Source of the DNA: Citrus sinensis
Taxonomy: Eukaryota; Streptophyta; Magnoliopsida; Sapindales; Rutaceae
Assembly (NCBI RefSeq): GCF_022201045.2
Contig: NC_068559.1
Span: forward strand, 25,551,501-25,615,500
DNA: 64,000 bases
Direction: 5' to 3'
This document shows positions 37,684 to 49,400 of the stretch, piece by piece. Both the position numbers and the translations under genes were made by a program. Position 1 is the stretch's first letter. Each line of letters starts with the position of its first letter. Under the pieces are notes generated by a model, which worked only from the letters and a program-made list of their open reading frames with translations, was not told the origin of the DNA and made no database searches.

Positions 37684-40640
37684 ATAAATGTGGTCATGTG
37701 GCAATACATGGTCTAAACAGTAAACTTAACTAATTGGCTTAGCGCATCTCTCGTGTTGTACAATATCTTATCGATAATCATAAGTTTTATTTGATTTTAT
37801 AAGTTAAATTTTAATATTATTTGATTGCATTTTGAATGGAGTTATTTGACATTATTTAAATTATTTTTTTAAAGCTCAAATTTTAGATTTTAGAGATTAA
37901 AGGTTGTAGAGTCTTTTTTAAAGAATTAAATTATCACAACAATCTTTTTTGCATTCTTATTTTATTTATTTCATAATATAACTTTAAAAAACTTATTTAT
38001 TAGTGTAATTTTATTAATTTTAATAAAACCTCTCATTAGCGACAAAACAACTTAAATGTTTTCTTTTATTTTAATAAAAACTATACTTATAAAAATTATG
38101 TAAATAAAATCTCTACTTAGATATATTTTATTTAGAATTTTTGTCCCCATTTCGTCGTCATAAGAGTGTCGCGTTAGGTTTTTTACGTCGAATTTTTAAA
38201 TTCTAGCGGTAAAAGTATTTTTAGCAAAAACAAATTAATCACCAAAAGTATTTTTAGCGACAAATCTTATTTCGTCGCAAAAAAAACTTTGTAGCGATGA
38301 ATCTTTTTCATTGCTAAAAGTACACATTTAGCAATGAACAATAATGTTCATAGCTAAGGATGGCAATTTCCGGGTCTAGGTCCGGGTTTGGTGTTTCCGG
38401 TTCCGAACCCGGACACCAAAAAGTCATACCGGACCCGGATTTAAACCCGCCTTTTATGAGTACGGGTCTGGTCCGGGTTAAACCCGAAAAAATCCAGGTT
38501 TCCGGATTGCGGGTTTTTAAACCCGAATCACATACAAATAAAAAGAATACAAACCCAGTTCTACAAAAATCAAATACAACCCAAATTCCTAAAAATCAAA
38601 TACAATTTGTAAAATTTTCAATGTTTCAAAGCAATAAACCATTCAATTCAATGTTTCACAGCAATAAACCATTCATAAATACAAATCTATAACACAACAT
38701 TCACAAAATACAAAATTCATGTCTACAGACTACAATTCAAACTCACGATTCACGACTTCAGTTCATGAACTTCAAGGATCGGTGTCCGACGAAGCAACAA
38801 ACGTCGGCTATTGATGATGATGATGCGGACGATGACGATGATGACGACCACAACGTCACAGCCGCGATTACGATTGGCAAAGGTGGACAAACGGCGGCCA
38901 AATGAAGGCTGATGGTGCTGATGAGCATGAACACAACGAAGATATGACGAGTGACGGTGATGATTTGATGAAGAGAAGAGCATGATTTGTGAAGAGAAGA
39001 GAAGAGAAGAGTTGAAGGAGGAAAAGAATGAGAAGAGAATAGAAGAATGGAGGTGGCGGCTAGGTTGTGAAAGTGTGAAATTAGGGCATCTCTTTTTTTT
39101 TCTATTTATATTAAAAATAATAATTTTAAATTAAAGATATCCGAGTACGGGTTCTGGATATACGGGTTTATCCAAACCCGGAACCGGACCTGGATACGTC
39201 CGGGTCAATAAAATTTAATCCGGATACCGGATTTATTTTAATCCGGTACGGGTTGAATCCGAACCGAATTATCCGGGTTCGTCCGGGTCTGGTCCGGGTT
39301 AAATTGCCATCCCTATTCGTAGCTAAAAGTATTTTTAGCAATGAAAACTATTTCATCATTAAAAGGTATCGTTTTTATTTCATTTATTTATAATTACTAT
39401 TGTTAAAATATTATCATTTTTAATACTAAATTACAATGACAATTAACACCATTATGATAAAAAAAGAATTAATTAATTTAAAAAGAATGATTATTATTGA
39501 TGAACAATACAAAAATGATTAAAAAATTTAATATCCCATTTTTGAAAGAAAATTGTTACAAATGAATATAAATTTCTTGATTTTCTTCATCTTGATGTAA
39601 TTGATCTTCAATATTCCCTACAGATAAACACACAATTATTAGTTAACATAATAAACACAAATATAATAATAATATAAGTTAGAATAAATAAGATAAGCAA
39701 AAAAAATTACACCATGTTAAAAATAAAAGGGAAAATAAGTAGATATTAAATTAGAAAATGAGAATTATATATTTAGAGATGAGAGAATTAAAGAATAAAC
39801 GCAAGGGGAATGAGAGAATTAGAAAAATAAAGAATGAAATAAATGTATATATAAATAGGGTACATGAATTTTTGGCAATGAAATTTAAAATTTGTCGCTA
39901 AAACTTAATTTTTGCTGAAAATAACCTGGTAAAAAGTTTTTAAATTTTGATATTTTTTAACGAAGAAATATTTTGTCACTAAAAGTGCACATTTAGCGCA
40001 AAAGTGCACATTTAGTGGAGTCAAGTAAACGCAAAAGTACTCAAATCATACGATCGTAGTAAAACAGTAAAAATTTTGCAGGACACAACAAAATGAAAAT
40101 AAACTAATTTCAAGCTGCATGATTTAGATAATAAAGAGTATCAATAGTTTCTCTTTTACTTTGTAACATTCAGATTCTCCAAAGGCTTATAACTTTTCAA
40201 CTATTAGACTTTTATCAAAGTTTTGAGCAAACAATATTTAGTTAAAAATGAACATTCATTCAACAAATCAAAAGGCTTACAGCAATTAACAATTATAATA
40301 GTAGATGGTACAACACAACATATTAGAAAAATGATTAATTTGATTGAAAATAATAATAGTAATACTTCAAGAACATTTAAATGAAACCATAATTTCATCA
40401 TGGATGCGTCTACTTACCTCGAACTAAAATAACCCTTAAACTTCCACCTATTAATCTAACACGTCATTAGCACATCCCAATAATCAAAAACAAAAATATA
40501 TTATTTAATACAAATTCATCCTTAACTAATCTCCCTAGAACGACCATTTACTGAGACTCTGCCTAACACTTAAAACTTGAGCCTTCAAAAACTCCTAGTT
40601 CTATCCGGATCATTAGCCCCACATACAATCTATTAAATTT
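37684..40640. other. Transposon-rich spacer
   Basis: AT-rich, no gene. Segments at about 38150-38346 and 39325-40020 are rich in 'tttttagcgacaaa / tagcaatgaa' phrases like the subterminal repeats of plant DNA transposons (CACTA-like; inference) and look like one element split by the hAT-like insertion at 38356-39315. A block at about 38043-38140 (acaacttaaatgttttcttt ... atacttataaaaatt) recurs at 45118-45220. Confidence 0.45.
38356..39315. mobile_element. Non-autonomous hAT-like element nested in another element
   Basis: Ends form an inverted repeat: aaggatggcaattt on the left and aaattgccatccct on the right. Flanks are near-identical 9-bp direct repeats, ttcatagct (38347-38355) and ttcgtagct (39316-39324), close to the 8-bp duplications of hAT elements. 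Both subterminal zones carry many copies of ccgggt/acccgg in opposite orientations. Inner open frames (38360-38692, 38750-38983) are low-complexity and not transposase. About 960 bp. Confidence 0.8.
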
Positions 40641-40669
40641 CCAAGTTTCCAGAATTTTAAAACTAAAAA

Positions 40670-41239
40670 TTAACAATTTTCTAACTCAACGCGTACAACT
40701 CTACTAAACAATCTAAGCATAAGAAAAACTACTTTCAAATTTTGCATCTGTTTCTCCACGACCGAGAATGAACTCATGTATTTAGCAACACTAGAAGCCC
40801 TTTTTTGAAAGGCTTCTTCAGAACGGTGAATTCTATCACTCATGACCTTGACGGCATTTTGAGGGTTGTTCAAGACGTCATCAATCTCGATATGGAACTC
40901 ATTAATATTGTCTAGCTCAATAACATCATTCAAGAATTTGTTCAACAAATCTTTAAGATCTATTAGTTGATGATGGGATACTCTTTGAGAAGGCTCCATT
41001 TCCTACAGGCGTGCCATCATATATTCAAATATAAAAACGAATTTCTTAAGCACACAATTTTCCGCGCTACCATAAAGATTCGTGTTTAATGTCGATCTTA
41101 TCCTCACAAATTCTTCCAGAATGTCTTCGTCTAACGATAAAAGATTTGAAACCCATGAGGCCATCTCATGCGCAAGTTTAAAAGCCATTTTCTTGATACT
41201 ACACAAGCACATGAGACCAATAAGCTTCTCAATCTCTAC
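40670..41239 (-). pseudogene. Unrecognised gene remnant, part 1
   Basis: Two consecutive minus-strand reading frames look coding in composition. The first starts after a good acceptor (ttgttacag|gtagag, exon from 41239) and reads VEIEKLIGLMCLCSIKKMAF...HEMASWVSNLLSLDEDILEE to a TAG at 41003. The second begins with ATG at 40999 in another frame (MEPSQRVSHHQLIDLKDLLN...) and ends at 40670. Both are helix-rich and charged. I do not recognise the family. A solo LTR lies directly upstream of the acceptor, and no convincing first exon joins it, so I treat it as a broken gene; a poorly modelled lineage-specific gene is possible. Confidence 0.4.
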
Positions 41240-41273
41240 CTGTAACAAAGTAGCATTCGAAATATAAGCTCAT

Positions 41274-41933
41274 TGTTGTGAATTTGACCCCAATTGTAGA
41301 GATCAAATTCATCCCAAGACCAATTAACCCTCTAACTCAGACATAAGATCTACCAAAAATCACACACACGTAGCTCTAATGAATCAAGAATTAGAAACAA
41401 AAAGAAGACAAAACACACAAGATTTAAGTGGTTCAACACCAATTAATGGTGCCTACATCCACTGGAAACAAACACTATGTTTTCTCCTTTATTGATTTCA
41501 AGGATTACAAAGAGCATCAGAAGAATACAGAGAATACAAGCTTTTAACTCTCTGTCTTTCTCTCTCTCTCTCTCTTTTTCTCTTCCACACTACTCATTTT
41601 TTGAGATACTTCTGAACGACTCCAGAGCTTAGCCTTTTATAACCTAGTTTCTTGGTTTTCTTTACCAGCTGATTTTCCCGCTTATTCTAACTAACTTAAC
41701 AGCCTTGACCACTTGCTTTCGGCATGACTTCATAACAGGGCTTTAAGAAATGACATCATTCTCAGTCGTTTCAAGTGATCAAATACTTCACTGAGTTTAT
41801 GTGCTGCTTATTGTCTTAGATGACAGCCTCAATAACATGGGTTTCATTTTAAGCTCTGTTAAATGACATATCATGCTTTCAAACAAATGACACATGACAT
41901 GTCAAAATCAAGTATTTAGTTCACATTCCAGCA
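41274..41933 (-). mobile_element. Solo LTR with CTCAT target duplication
   Basis: 660 bp; plus strand TGTTGTGAATTTG...CATTCCAGCA, flanked by exact 5-bp repeats CTCAT (41269-41273 and 41934-41938). On the minus strand it carries a 'ggatgtaggcaccatt ... gaaccactta' block near 41420-41460, which is common in plant copia-type LTRs/leaders. It sits within the remnant gene, upstream of an exon acceptor. No internal domain is left. Confidence 0.85.
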
Positions 41934-42052
41934 CTCATATGTCTTTTTCAGTAGATCGATAACCACGTTCATGCAATCTTAACTTTGAACTTCAATGTGA
42001 GTGCGGTCAGTTCATTCTCAAAATGACCGGCTTCATTCTTCAGAATATCCAT

Positions 42053-42322
42053 TCACTTGCTTGATTCAGAAATCCAGTCGTTAATTCCCAGCGCCTGTAA
42101 TCTTTCACCAAGATATGCTTCATCACAATTCTTGATCAAACTATTGAAATTTTTGTCTATCCTCTCCATGCATAAGTTGAGCACCTTCAGCTTAGTTATA
42201 AGGGGAGCTTCTATGGTGTTATGAATTAAATCCCCTTGTTTGCTAAATTCAATACATGCAAGACCTATCTCTGACTCAAGATTAATCAAATGGCACAAAA
42301 AAAAACTCAAATTTGATCTCAA
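42053..42322 (-). pseudogene. Unrecognised gene remnant, part 2
   Basis: A minus-strand frame of about 89 codons (contains ESEIGLACIEFSKQGDLIHN and LKVLNLCMERIDKNFNSLIK, ends GINDWISESSK). It opens at a TTG, not an ATG. A TATA-like ggatatataaag lies further upstream at about 42465-42476 on the same strand. Together with the frames at 40670-41239 it may be one gene split by the solo LTR, but I could not join them in frame. Family unknown. Confidence 0.35.
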
Positions 42323-42589
42323 TTAGAGAACCAAACAAACACAAAAAACAATAAGAGAACCCAGAGATTATAAAGTGATTACAAAGAACACAATAAACAA
42401 TCTTTCCTTCTCTTTCACTCTAATCTTTCTCGAATGGAATCTATGAGAATGCACTAGAAGCAGCTTTATATATCCTGTTTCTAGGTTTGTTAGTCACTAA
42501 ATGCATTTCCGGCCAAAATCAGCTCCAACAACAACCAAAATGACTGACACTAAAAAATATACATTTAATAAGGATAAAATTATTAGTTT

Positions 42590-43740
42590 TTCATTTATTA
42601 TGTTGATTAATGCGCTCAGTATTTCTAAATTATTTTAATACTCTTCAAATATTTTTTATGTTAAATTAATTCGCAATATGTTAATTTTTATCTTGTAAAT
42701 ATTTTTTAGGAATAAATAGGAAATTGGAATTGAAAGCGGGAACAAAGAAGGATTGTTGGAGCAATTTGGAATGCATCATTAAGGAGATGAAATAAATAAA
42801 TACTACAAAAATAAAAATAAAAAAAATTAAAAAAAAAATTAAAAAATTAAAAAATTAAAAAATTAAAAAAAAAGGAATAAGAGAGTAACAATGCTCATGA
42901 TGGTTAAGTGGCCATCTTGGCCACCTGACCATCACACCTTTCAAAAATATATATTATAAAATAAAATAAAATAATAATAAAATAAATAAAGAAGGATGCA
43001 TTCGTTGCCTATAAAAGGCAAGGAGATGCCAGGAGCGAGAAAGCTGAGAGCCAAGAGTAGAGAGGAGCTAAACCGAGAGAGGATAGAGTGTAACTTAGGA
43101 TTTCTTTCTTTCTATTCTTTTCTTGTTTTTTTTTTTTTGCATAAATTTTCTTGTAATATATTCCAGAAGTTTGTCAAATAATAAAAAGAGTGTTTTTTTT
43201 TTCAATACGAGTGGCTAATTTTACTAAGCTAAGGTGAAGGGTGAAGCTTAAAGTTCAAATCATAAAATTAATTACTTTCTCAAGTGAGTTTTAAGTTTAT
43301 TTTATTCTTTTCTGGTTATTTTTATGTCATGTTAATTTATAGATTTCCTTGAATTTGTATGGTATTTTGACATAATATCGACACATTAATATAGTTGTGG
43401 CACATTAGGTACTTGATTCCATATTTATCCACACACATAGTTAGTTGAGAATTAAATGATATAAAAATTAATTGGTAAAAGTGAGACAAAATATAAAAAT
43501 AAGAAAGTATTAAAATTATAGTTTGAATACTGAGAACGAATCCTATAACCTTAGTTTTTTTTAAATTGATTCATAGTAATTTTTTTCCGGCAATTAATTG
43601 TTTTTGTTTAACAAATTGACAATTAGATTTTTAAATTCTCAGTTGTTTGACCCGGGATTCACCCGGTTATATTATAACTAAACACTTTTAGACTTGGGAG
43701 TAATAACATTTTTAAATCGTGTCACAAACCACCAGGTGCC
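42590..43740 (+). mobile_element. Possible LTR/promoter remnant
   Basis: Contains an A-rich (TTAAAAAA)n tract (about 42791-42873), a clear TATA box (gcctataaaaggc, about 43008-43020), a GA-rich leader-like block (gagaaagctgagagcc...), a poly-T tract and an AATAAA-like signal at about 43181. Around 43650-43730 is 'gacccgggattcacccggtt', similar in style to sequences at the edge of plant gypsy-like elements. No coding region and no defined ends; transposon origin is an inference. Confidence 0.35.
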
Positions 43741-45903
43741 ATTCACGCGTCAACTTAAGTGAAATCAAAACAGCATAAAATATTGTCGTTTTGATCACTT
43801 CAAGTTCCAGTGCCTTTACCAAGCTGAGACTTCGATTGTTTAATTATTTGGCTTCTGTTTTGACTCCAAGATAATTTTAGCTTAGAAGAATAAAAAATCA
43901 AGATGGTGAGGATTTGGATTATCCTCCTTTTGGGCTCAAGTCACCTGTTCCATTTTACACCTGCTGTTAGTTTTGCCTTCAATTCATAAATTAATTAAAT
44001 TGCAATAAATAAGCTGCAACTACTTCTTTCGTATGGGCAATTTTGTTTTGTAAAAGAAGTGATCAATATTCGGTAAGGAAAATATTTATGAAGAAACGAG
44101 AAGGTTGTACTTAAAAAATTTCCCATATTTTTTTTATACAGGCAATTTTGGAAGTGGCTATAAAAATTATACCAGAGGCTAAAGGAATTATGGGAATGAA
44201 AATCACAAGTCATGCATTTTATTTATACGTAAATACGCATATAGATACTTTTAAAGCATTAGAAAACAAGCATCGTCTTATTCCGTATTAGATCAGAGCG
44301 ACTTAATTCAATAGTAATATTAAAGATAAGTATGGATTTTTTGACTAACGTAACGCGTATTATCTTGAAATGACTAACACAGTGCGCATTAATTTAAAAG
44401 TATGGTATATTTTATAATATTACAAAATCCTGTATTTTATAATTGACCTGGGATGGCTCAAATATGAGATGCAATTAAGTTTCAAGGATAAATAAGAAAA
44501 GATAATTTGAATTTAATTATATGAAAGAAAAAATTGGCAATGGGTTTAATATAGATTAATTACTAGTTATGATATAATCTAACTTAATATGGGATTTAAA
44601 TTTAATTTACGTAACCATATGTCTTGAATCTTAACTATTAATCATACTGATTGAGAAAATGACTTCAATGAAGTTAAAAACCAGCAGAGTTAATTTAGGA
44701 TTATTAAATCAGTAGTTTGTTAAATTTCTAAAACAAAGGCGTTGTAAACTCAATGGTTACAATAGGATTAATTATTAATTTATTACAGTCTTGTTAAAAA
44801 AAAAATAAAGAAAAAGAAAAGAAAAGAAAAAGGTACAAAATCCTATCGAATCCAAATTCTTTTAAAAGCTCTTTTAGATCACCTCATTAAACAAGATAGC
44901 AAGAACGTAAGATCAAAAAATCATCTCCTGTACAGTAGTCAGTAGTACAGTACCTCTCTTTGGGGTCATGGGCCAAATCAATAACGGGCCAGATTATGTG
45001 TACTGGGTCTAATCAATAACGAGTTGAAGCCTCATAATTAAGATAAAAAATTTAAGTCCAATCAAAAGGCCCACATTTCCATACTAACAAAACTAGTAGT
45101 AGTACTTTCAAAGTATACAACAGAACAACTTAAATGTTTTCTTTCTTTTTTTTTTCAAGACAAACTATACTTATAAAAATTCTATAAATAAAACTCAACT
45201 TAAATATGTTTTATTTAAAAATTTATGCGAAAAGAGCCTTAATTATTTCACATCCTCCACCACTCTAGGGTTGAAATTTTTTTTTTATCTTAAAAAAATT
45301 ATTTCTTCTATTAAAAAAAATTAGTTATTTCAATAAAACATCTAAAAAGAAAATTAATAAATCACACTTAAAATTGTATTTAGAAGGAATGTGATATATA
45401 ATGTTTTTTCTTAATTTATTTTAGTGAATAACTATGAAATAAAGTGCTCAACAATGGAGTGGGAGCATTTTAAATAAAAAACTTGGGCTGTATTTTCGTC
45501 AAACAATTAATTTTTTATCCTTAATAATGAACGTTGATATTTGACTCTTCATTTTATCTCCTTTACCCCCATTTTTCAATTAATCTCATTAAAAATTTTT
45601 AAAATAACTTTTTTATCTCATTATACCACATTTAATTCCTAATTTATCCTTTTTTTCATGCACCCCACCTCCAAAAAACTTTAAAATAAACTTGAATACT
45701 AAACTCTCATATCGCCTCCAAATGACTTCTTTATCCTATACTGGTTTTCTATTGCTGCCCGATGTTAAAAAGCAATGATACTGGCGTGCTGCCATCATTT
45801 TGACCGTGTTCTATTTTCATCTATATTAGCTAATTGGTACCTAAAACATTAATAATTGCTTTGCTGACTCATATGAAATTATAGCCATATAGTGATGGAA
45901 TTC
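43741..45903. other. AT-rich spacer
   Basis: No gene. Includes a second copy (45118-45220) of the dispersed repeat seen at 38043-38140 and several poly-A tracts. A 28-codon frame at 43903 begins with a hydrophobic signal-like stretch but stops at once and has no context. Confidence 0.45.
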
Positions 45904-46145
45904 GTGGGGCAAAGAGAGCATGGATTTGCTTGGGGATAACAGAACTAAATCCGTAAATTTATCAAATAATTTCATATTTGATCCCTCATTTTAGATCACC
46001 AGCACCCACAATCTTCTTTTACTCAAATACCTATTTTTATCCGCATATGAAATTATTTGTAAGTACATCCATGTAATAATTTCAGATTAATTTACGGATT
46101 TTGTTCTATTACCCCCAAGCAAATCTACGCTTTCCTTGCCCCCAC
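45904..46145. mobile_element. MITE with ~57-bp inverted ends
   Basis: Left end 45904-45960 (gtggggcaaagagagcatgg...) and right end 46088-46145 are inverted copies with roughly a dozen mismatches, around a 125-bp AT-rich middle. The arms share 'gatttgcttggggataa' and 'aaatccgtaaatt' in inverted form. Non-coding. It lies about 350 bp past the stop codon of the minus-strand gene at 46492. No clear target duplication was found, so the superfamily is open. Confidence 0.85.
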
Positions 46146-46491
46146 AATCGACCAGGAGGGCATTTACCAGTTATACCTGTAACAGACGGCTTGAAACAAA
46201 ATGAAATGGGGCGACTGGAACAAACACGATCCGCCAATGCCTCTCACTAATATCATCAGCCTAAAATAGGAGCTTTACAATTATGCCACCAACAGCCTGT
46301 GGTGTTTTTGATTTTTTCCCCTTTTTTTACAAATAAATTGGACCCAACAAAAAACCAATTGGCGATAATTCAAACAGCCCTTCAAACACAAAACCAATAA
46401 AATACAAGCATTCATCTCAGCATCCTCCCGTCCGGACGGACTAACAGAGCAACAATGGTGGAAACTGCTAGCATGGTCTGAGCGAAAGACT

Positions 46492-49400
46492 TCACATTAT
46501 TGTGCAATTGCACTTGGATTCCAGCTTTGGAGGCTTCAGATTATCCCCCTTATTAGGAAGCCCCACATTTTGAATCAAAGATTCATCAGCATTCTCGTCG
46601 TTCTCAGTCTCGATAAGGGGAGGCTTTTCATTTGTTTCTACTCGCCTCTGCCTGGCTTTATGGGCTTTCGAAGTTTGTTTACCCACAGCCCTACCACGTA
46701 GGTTCCTTCTATCCAAATTGGATTTTCCCAGTATTGTAACTGTTGGCCGGGAATCTTCCAATGGCACCGAACTTTCTCTCTCCATTGCTATGGTTGCAGC
46801 CTGATAGGCTATATCATGGACAATGGAGCTGCAGAAAAGTATTGCATCTGTTGCTTCTTCTAGTGTCAAGCTTCTTGCCTTACTTCCTCCACGAGACTCT
46901 ACCAATACAGTTGACTCCTCTACCAAGCATTAAAAGAAAACTTATCAAGACAGTGCTGAAACTTACAGCTCCTATATCACAACAAAGCTTTAACAGATAA
47001 AAGTATGTTGAGACCATAAAATATATTATCTTTTGTGAAAATTTATCAATGAAAAAAGAAATGACACATTGTTCTTCTCAATGGACTAACAAGATGAATA
47101 GTGTGTTTGTGTCTGTTTTTATCCCGGAGAAACAAAGAGAGAGGAATACACAAAAAAAAAAAAAACAGTCCTCTAAGACTAGCAATAGAACTCCCTAGGA
47201 CCACACCAATCCAGAACTCTGCAACGATGAAAACCAATTCAAATTATAGACCAAAAAATAACAAAAAAAAATCCCAATAACTCTAACAGTATACATATTC
47301 AACAAAAACATTTCCTGTTCTGCATCATAATCAGTTCTAAATTATCGCAGGTGAACATTAAATCCCATAGTTATCAGGAGGAAATTAATCCAACCTAGTA
47401 AGATTTCGAAGGAAAAAAACAGCAAGACAAAGCATACCTAAAATGCCATGTGCATGATCTGAGATATTGAGGTTTGGAACAGCTGTTATATCCTTATCTG
47501 AAGATGTAGGAACAGAAGGCTCCTGAAATTCATTCGTGATGCTTGTTGACCTAGGAGAGACCTCTGCCATCTGTGAACTTAGGGGATTCTGACAGCTGTT
47601 CTCCATTTCTATTTCTGATATTGTAGCCAAAGCGCTATGAGAAGGAACTTCTGCGTCATCCATCCCATCAGGACCATTGTCCAGCATGGAATGTTCCTCC
47701 TCGTAAGAAGACTCAGGAATGATAACAGATGCTTCCACATCAGAGGCACTCCTTGCAATCTTTGGAATCTCTTCTCCATTTTCACATGAAGTACGGTCTT
47801 CATAATTTGGAAATGATGCCACTGAATTTTGCTCTGACTGAATACCGGCCATATGGCTTGAAAACTCTGAGGTAGAAGCATCCACTGTTCTACTGCTCTC
47901 ATTATGTCCAAGAATACCTTCCTCAAGAACTGCTACGTCAGTAAAAGCTATACTGTTAATGCCTGCTTCTTTATTTTCCGAAGCAAGCACTTCAGATTGA
48001 GAAGTAACTGGCATCCTTTCTACACCATGTTTCACATCACCAACTGAGGCCTCAGAATTTTCATGTGTGCTTCTTGCGAGACCAAAAACTTGATGAGTAT
48101 AGATTGAGCTCCCAGGTAATGATGACCCAATGCTTTGAGGTTTTGTGTTCAAATCACATCTGTAATTCTCCATGTCCAATTTCCTCCCACTTAACTGCCG
48201 CTGTACACGAGTGTCTGATTGTCTAGATGAGCTGAAATCAATTGAAGATGAAGCAGAGACACTTCCATGTCCGACAGAGCTTCTCAAACTGTTTGAACTG
48301 TCTCTTGCATAAGACAGATCTTCATAAGGTATATTAGTAGCAGTGAAAGTCCTGCCTTGAACAACAGGCCCTTTGATACTGGTTGACCTCTTCAGCAATA
48401 AGGAAATGCCAGCACCTTCTGAAGTGAAAACTTTCATATCTAAATGGTCATTAGAGAGCTGCAATCGCTGACCTTCCGTGTCCCTATCAGCCAGATCATA
48501 ACCAACATCAGGTTGTCCCATATCTTGCAGATAATTACGCTTCTCTTCACCCCATTCCAAAGGAGAACCTGCTGTAGAATTTTCACGCCAGTATATTTGG
48601 CTTTGCTCAGAGTTGGGAGTTTGGCTTTTTGCAACATTTTTTTCTACCTCAGAAACCCTTGGTTCAACCGTATCAGAAACTTGTGACTGCAATTCAGATA
48701 TGATCATTTGGGGGTTTAATTCATCAAATGGTTTATTATCTTCAGAAATCTTCATGGACGACACTGAGGAATTTTCTGCAGCTATTACAGCTCTCTCTGG
48801 ATTAGTGACAGTCACAAGATCATTTTGCTTTCTGCAATCTGGACAAAGATTAATGTCCCTTTCTACTGTTTCAATGACACGATACTGGAGATTACATCGA
48901 GAACACAGTCTAGTAGTTCCAGAACTACAAACTTCAGAAGAATCAGCCCTAAGAGTCAAAGCTTTGGAAGTTGGATCTACATCAATATCAGTGCCATGAT
49001 GATTGAACTCTTCAAAGGCATCAGAATTGCATTTCGTAGAAGGATCCGTGTCCAAGCCACTAAGCTGATGGTTAGGTGACTTCTCATGTCTTTCATGCCT
49101 ATCTTCTTCATCTAGCGAATCCACCTTATCAAAGGAAAACACTTCTTCCTGAACATCACAATACAGTACTTTCCCACAACCACTTGTCACATCATCCTGG
49201 CAGTGTTCATTTCCTTCAGTGTCATGTGCAACACTTATACCTTGATCAGAACTTGCATTACTGCTGGTTGTAACTGAAGAATTCCGGGATATCATAGAGC
49301 GATGGTTAGAACTGCTCTTTCCAGCAAAGAAAGTGGAGCTCGGGACACTAGATAAGAGCGGCCTGAACATATTCTGAGGACTTCTTCGATTATCCTGCAC

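Noticed and set aside
38360-38692. 110-codon frame in the hAT-like element
   Set aside because: Made of subterminal repeats; no transposase or other domain.
43903-43989. 28-codon frame with a signal-peptide-like start (MVRIWIILLLGSS)
   Set aside because: Stops immediately, no splice donor or conserved mature peptide seen; likely chance.
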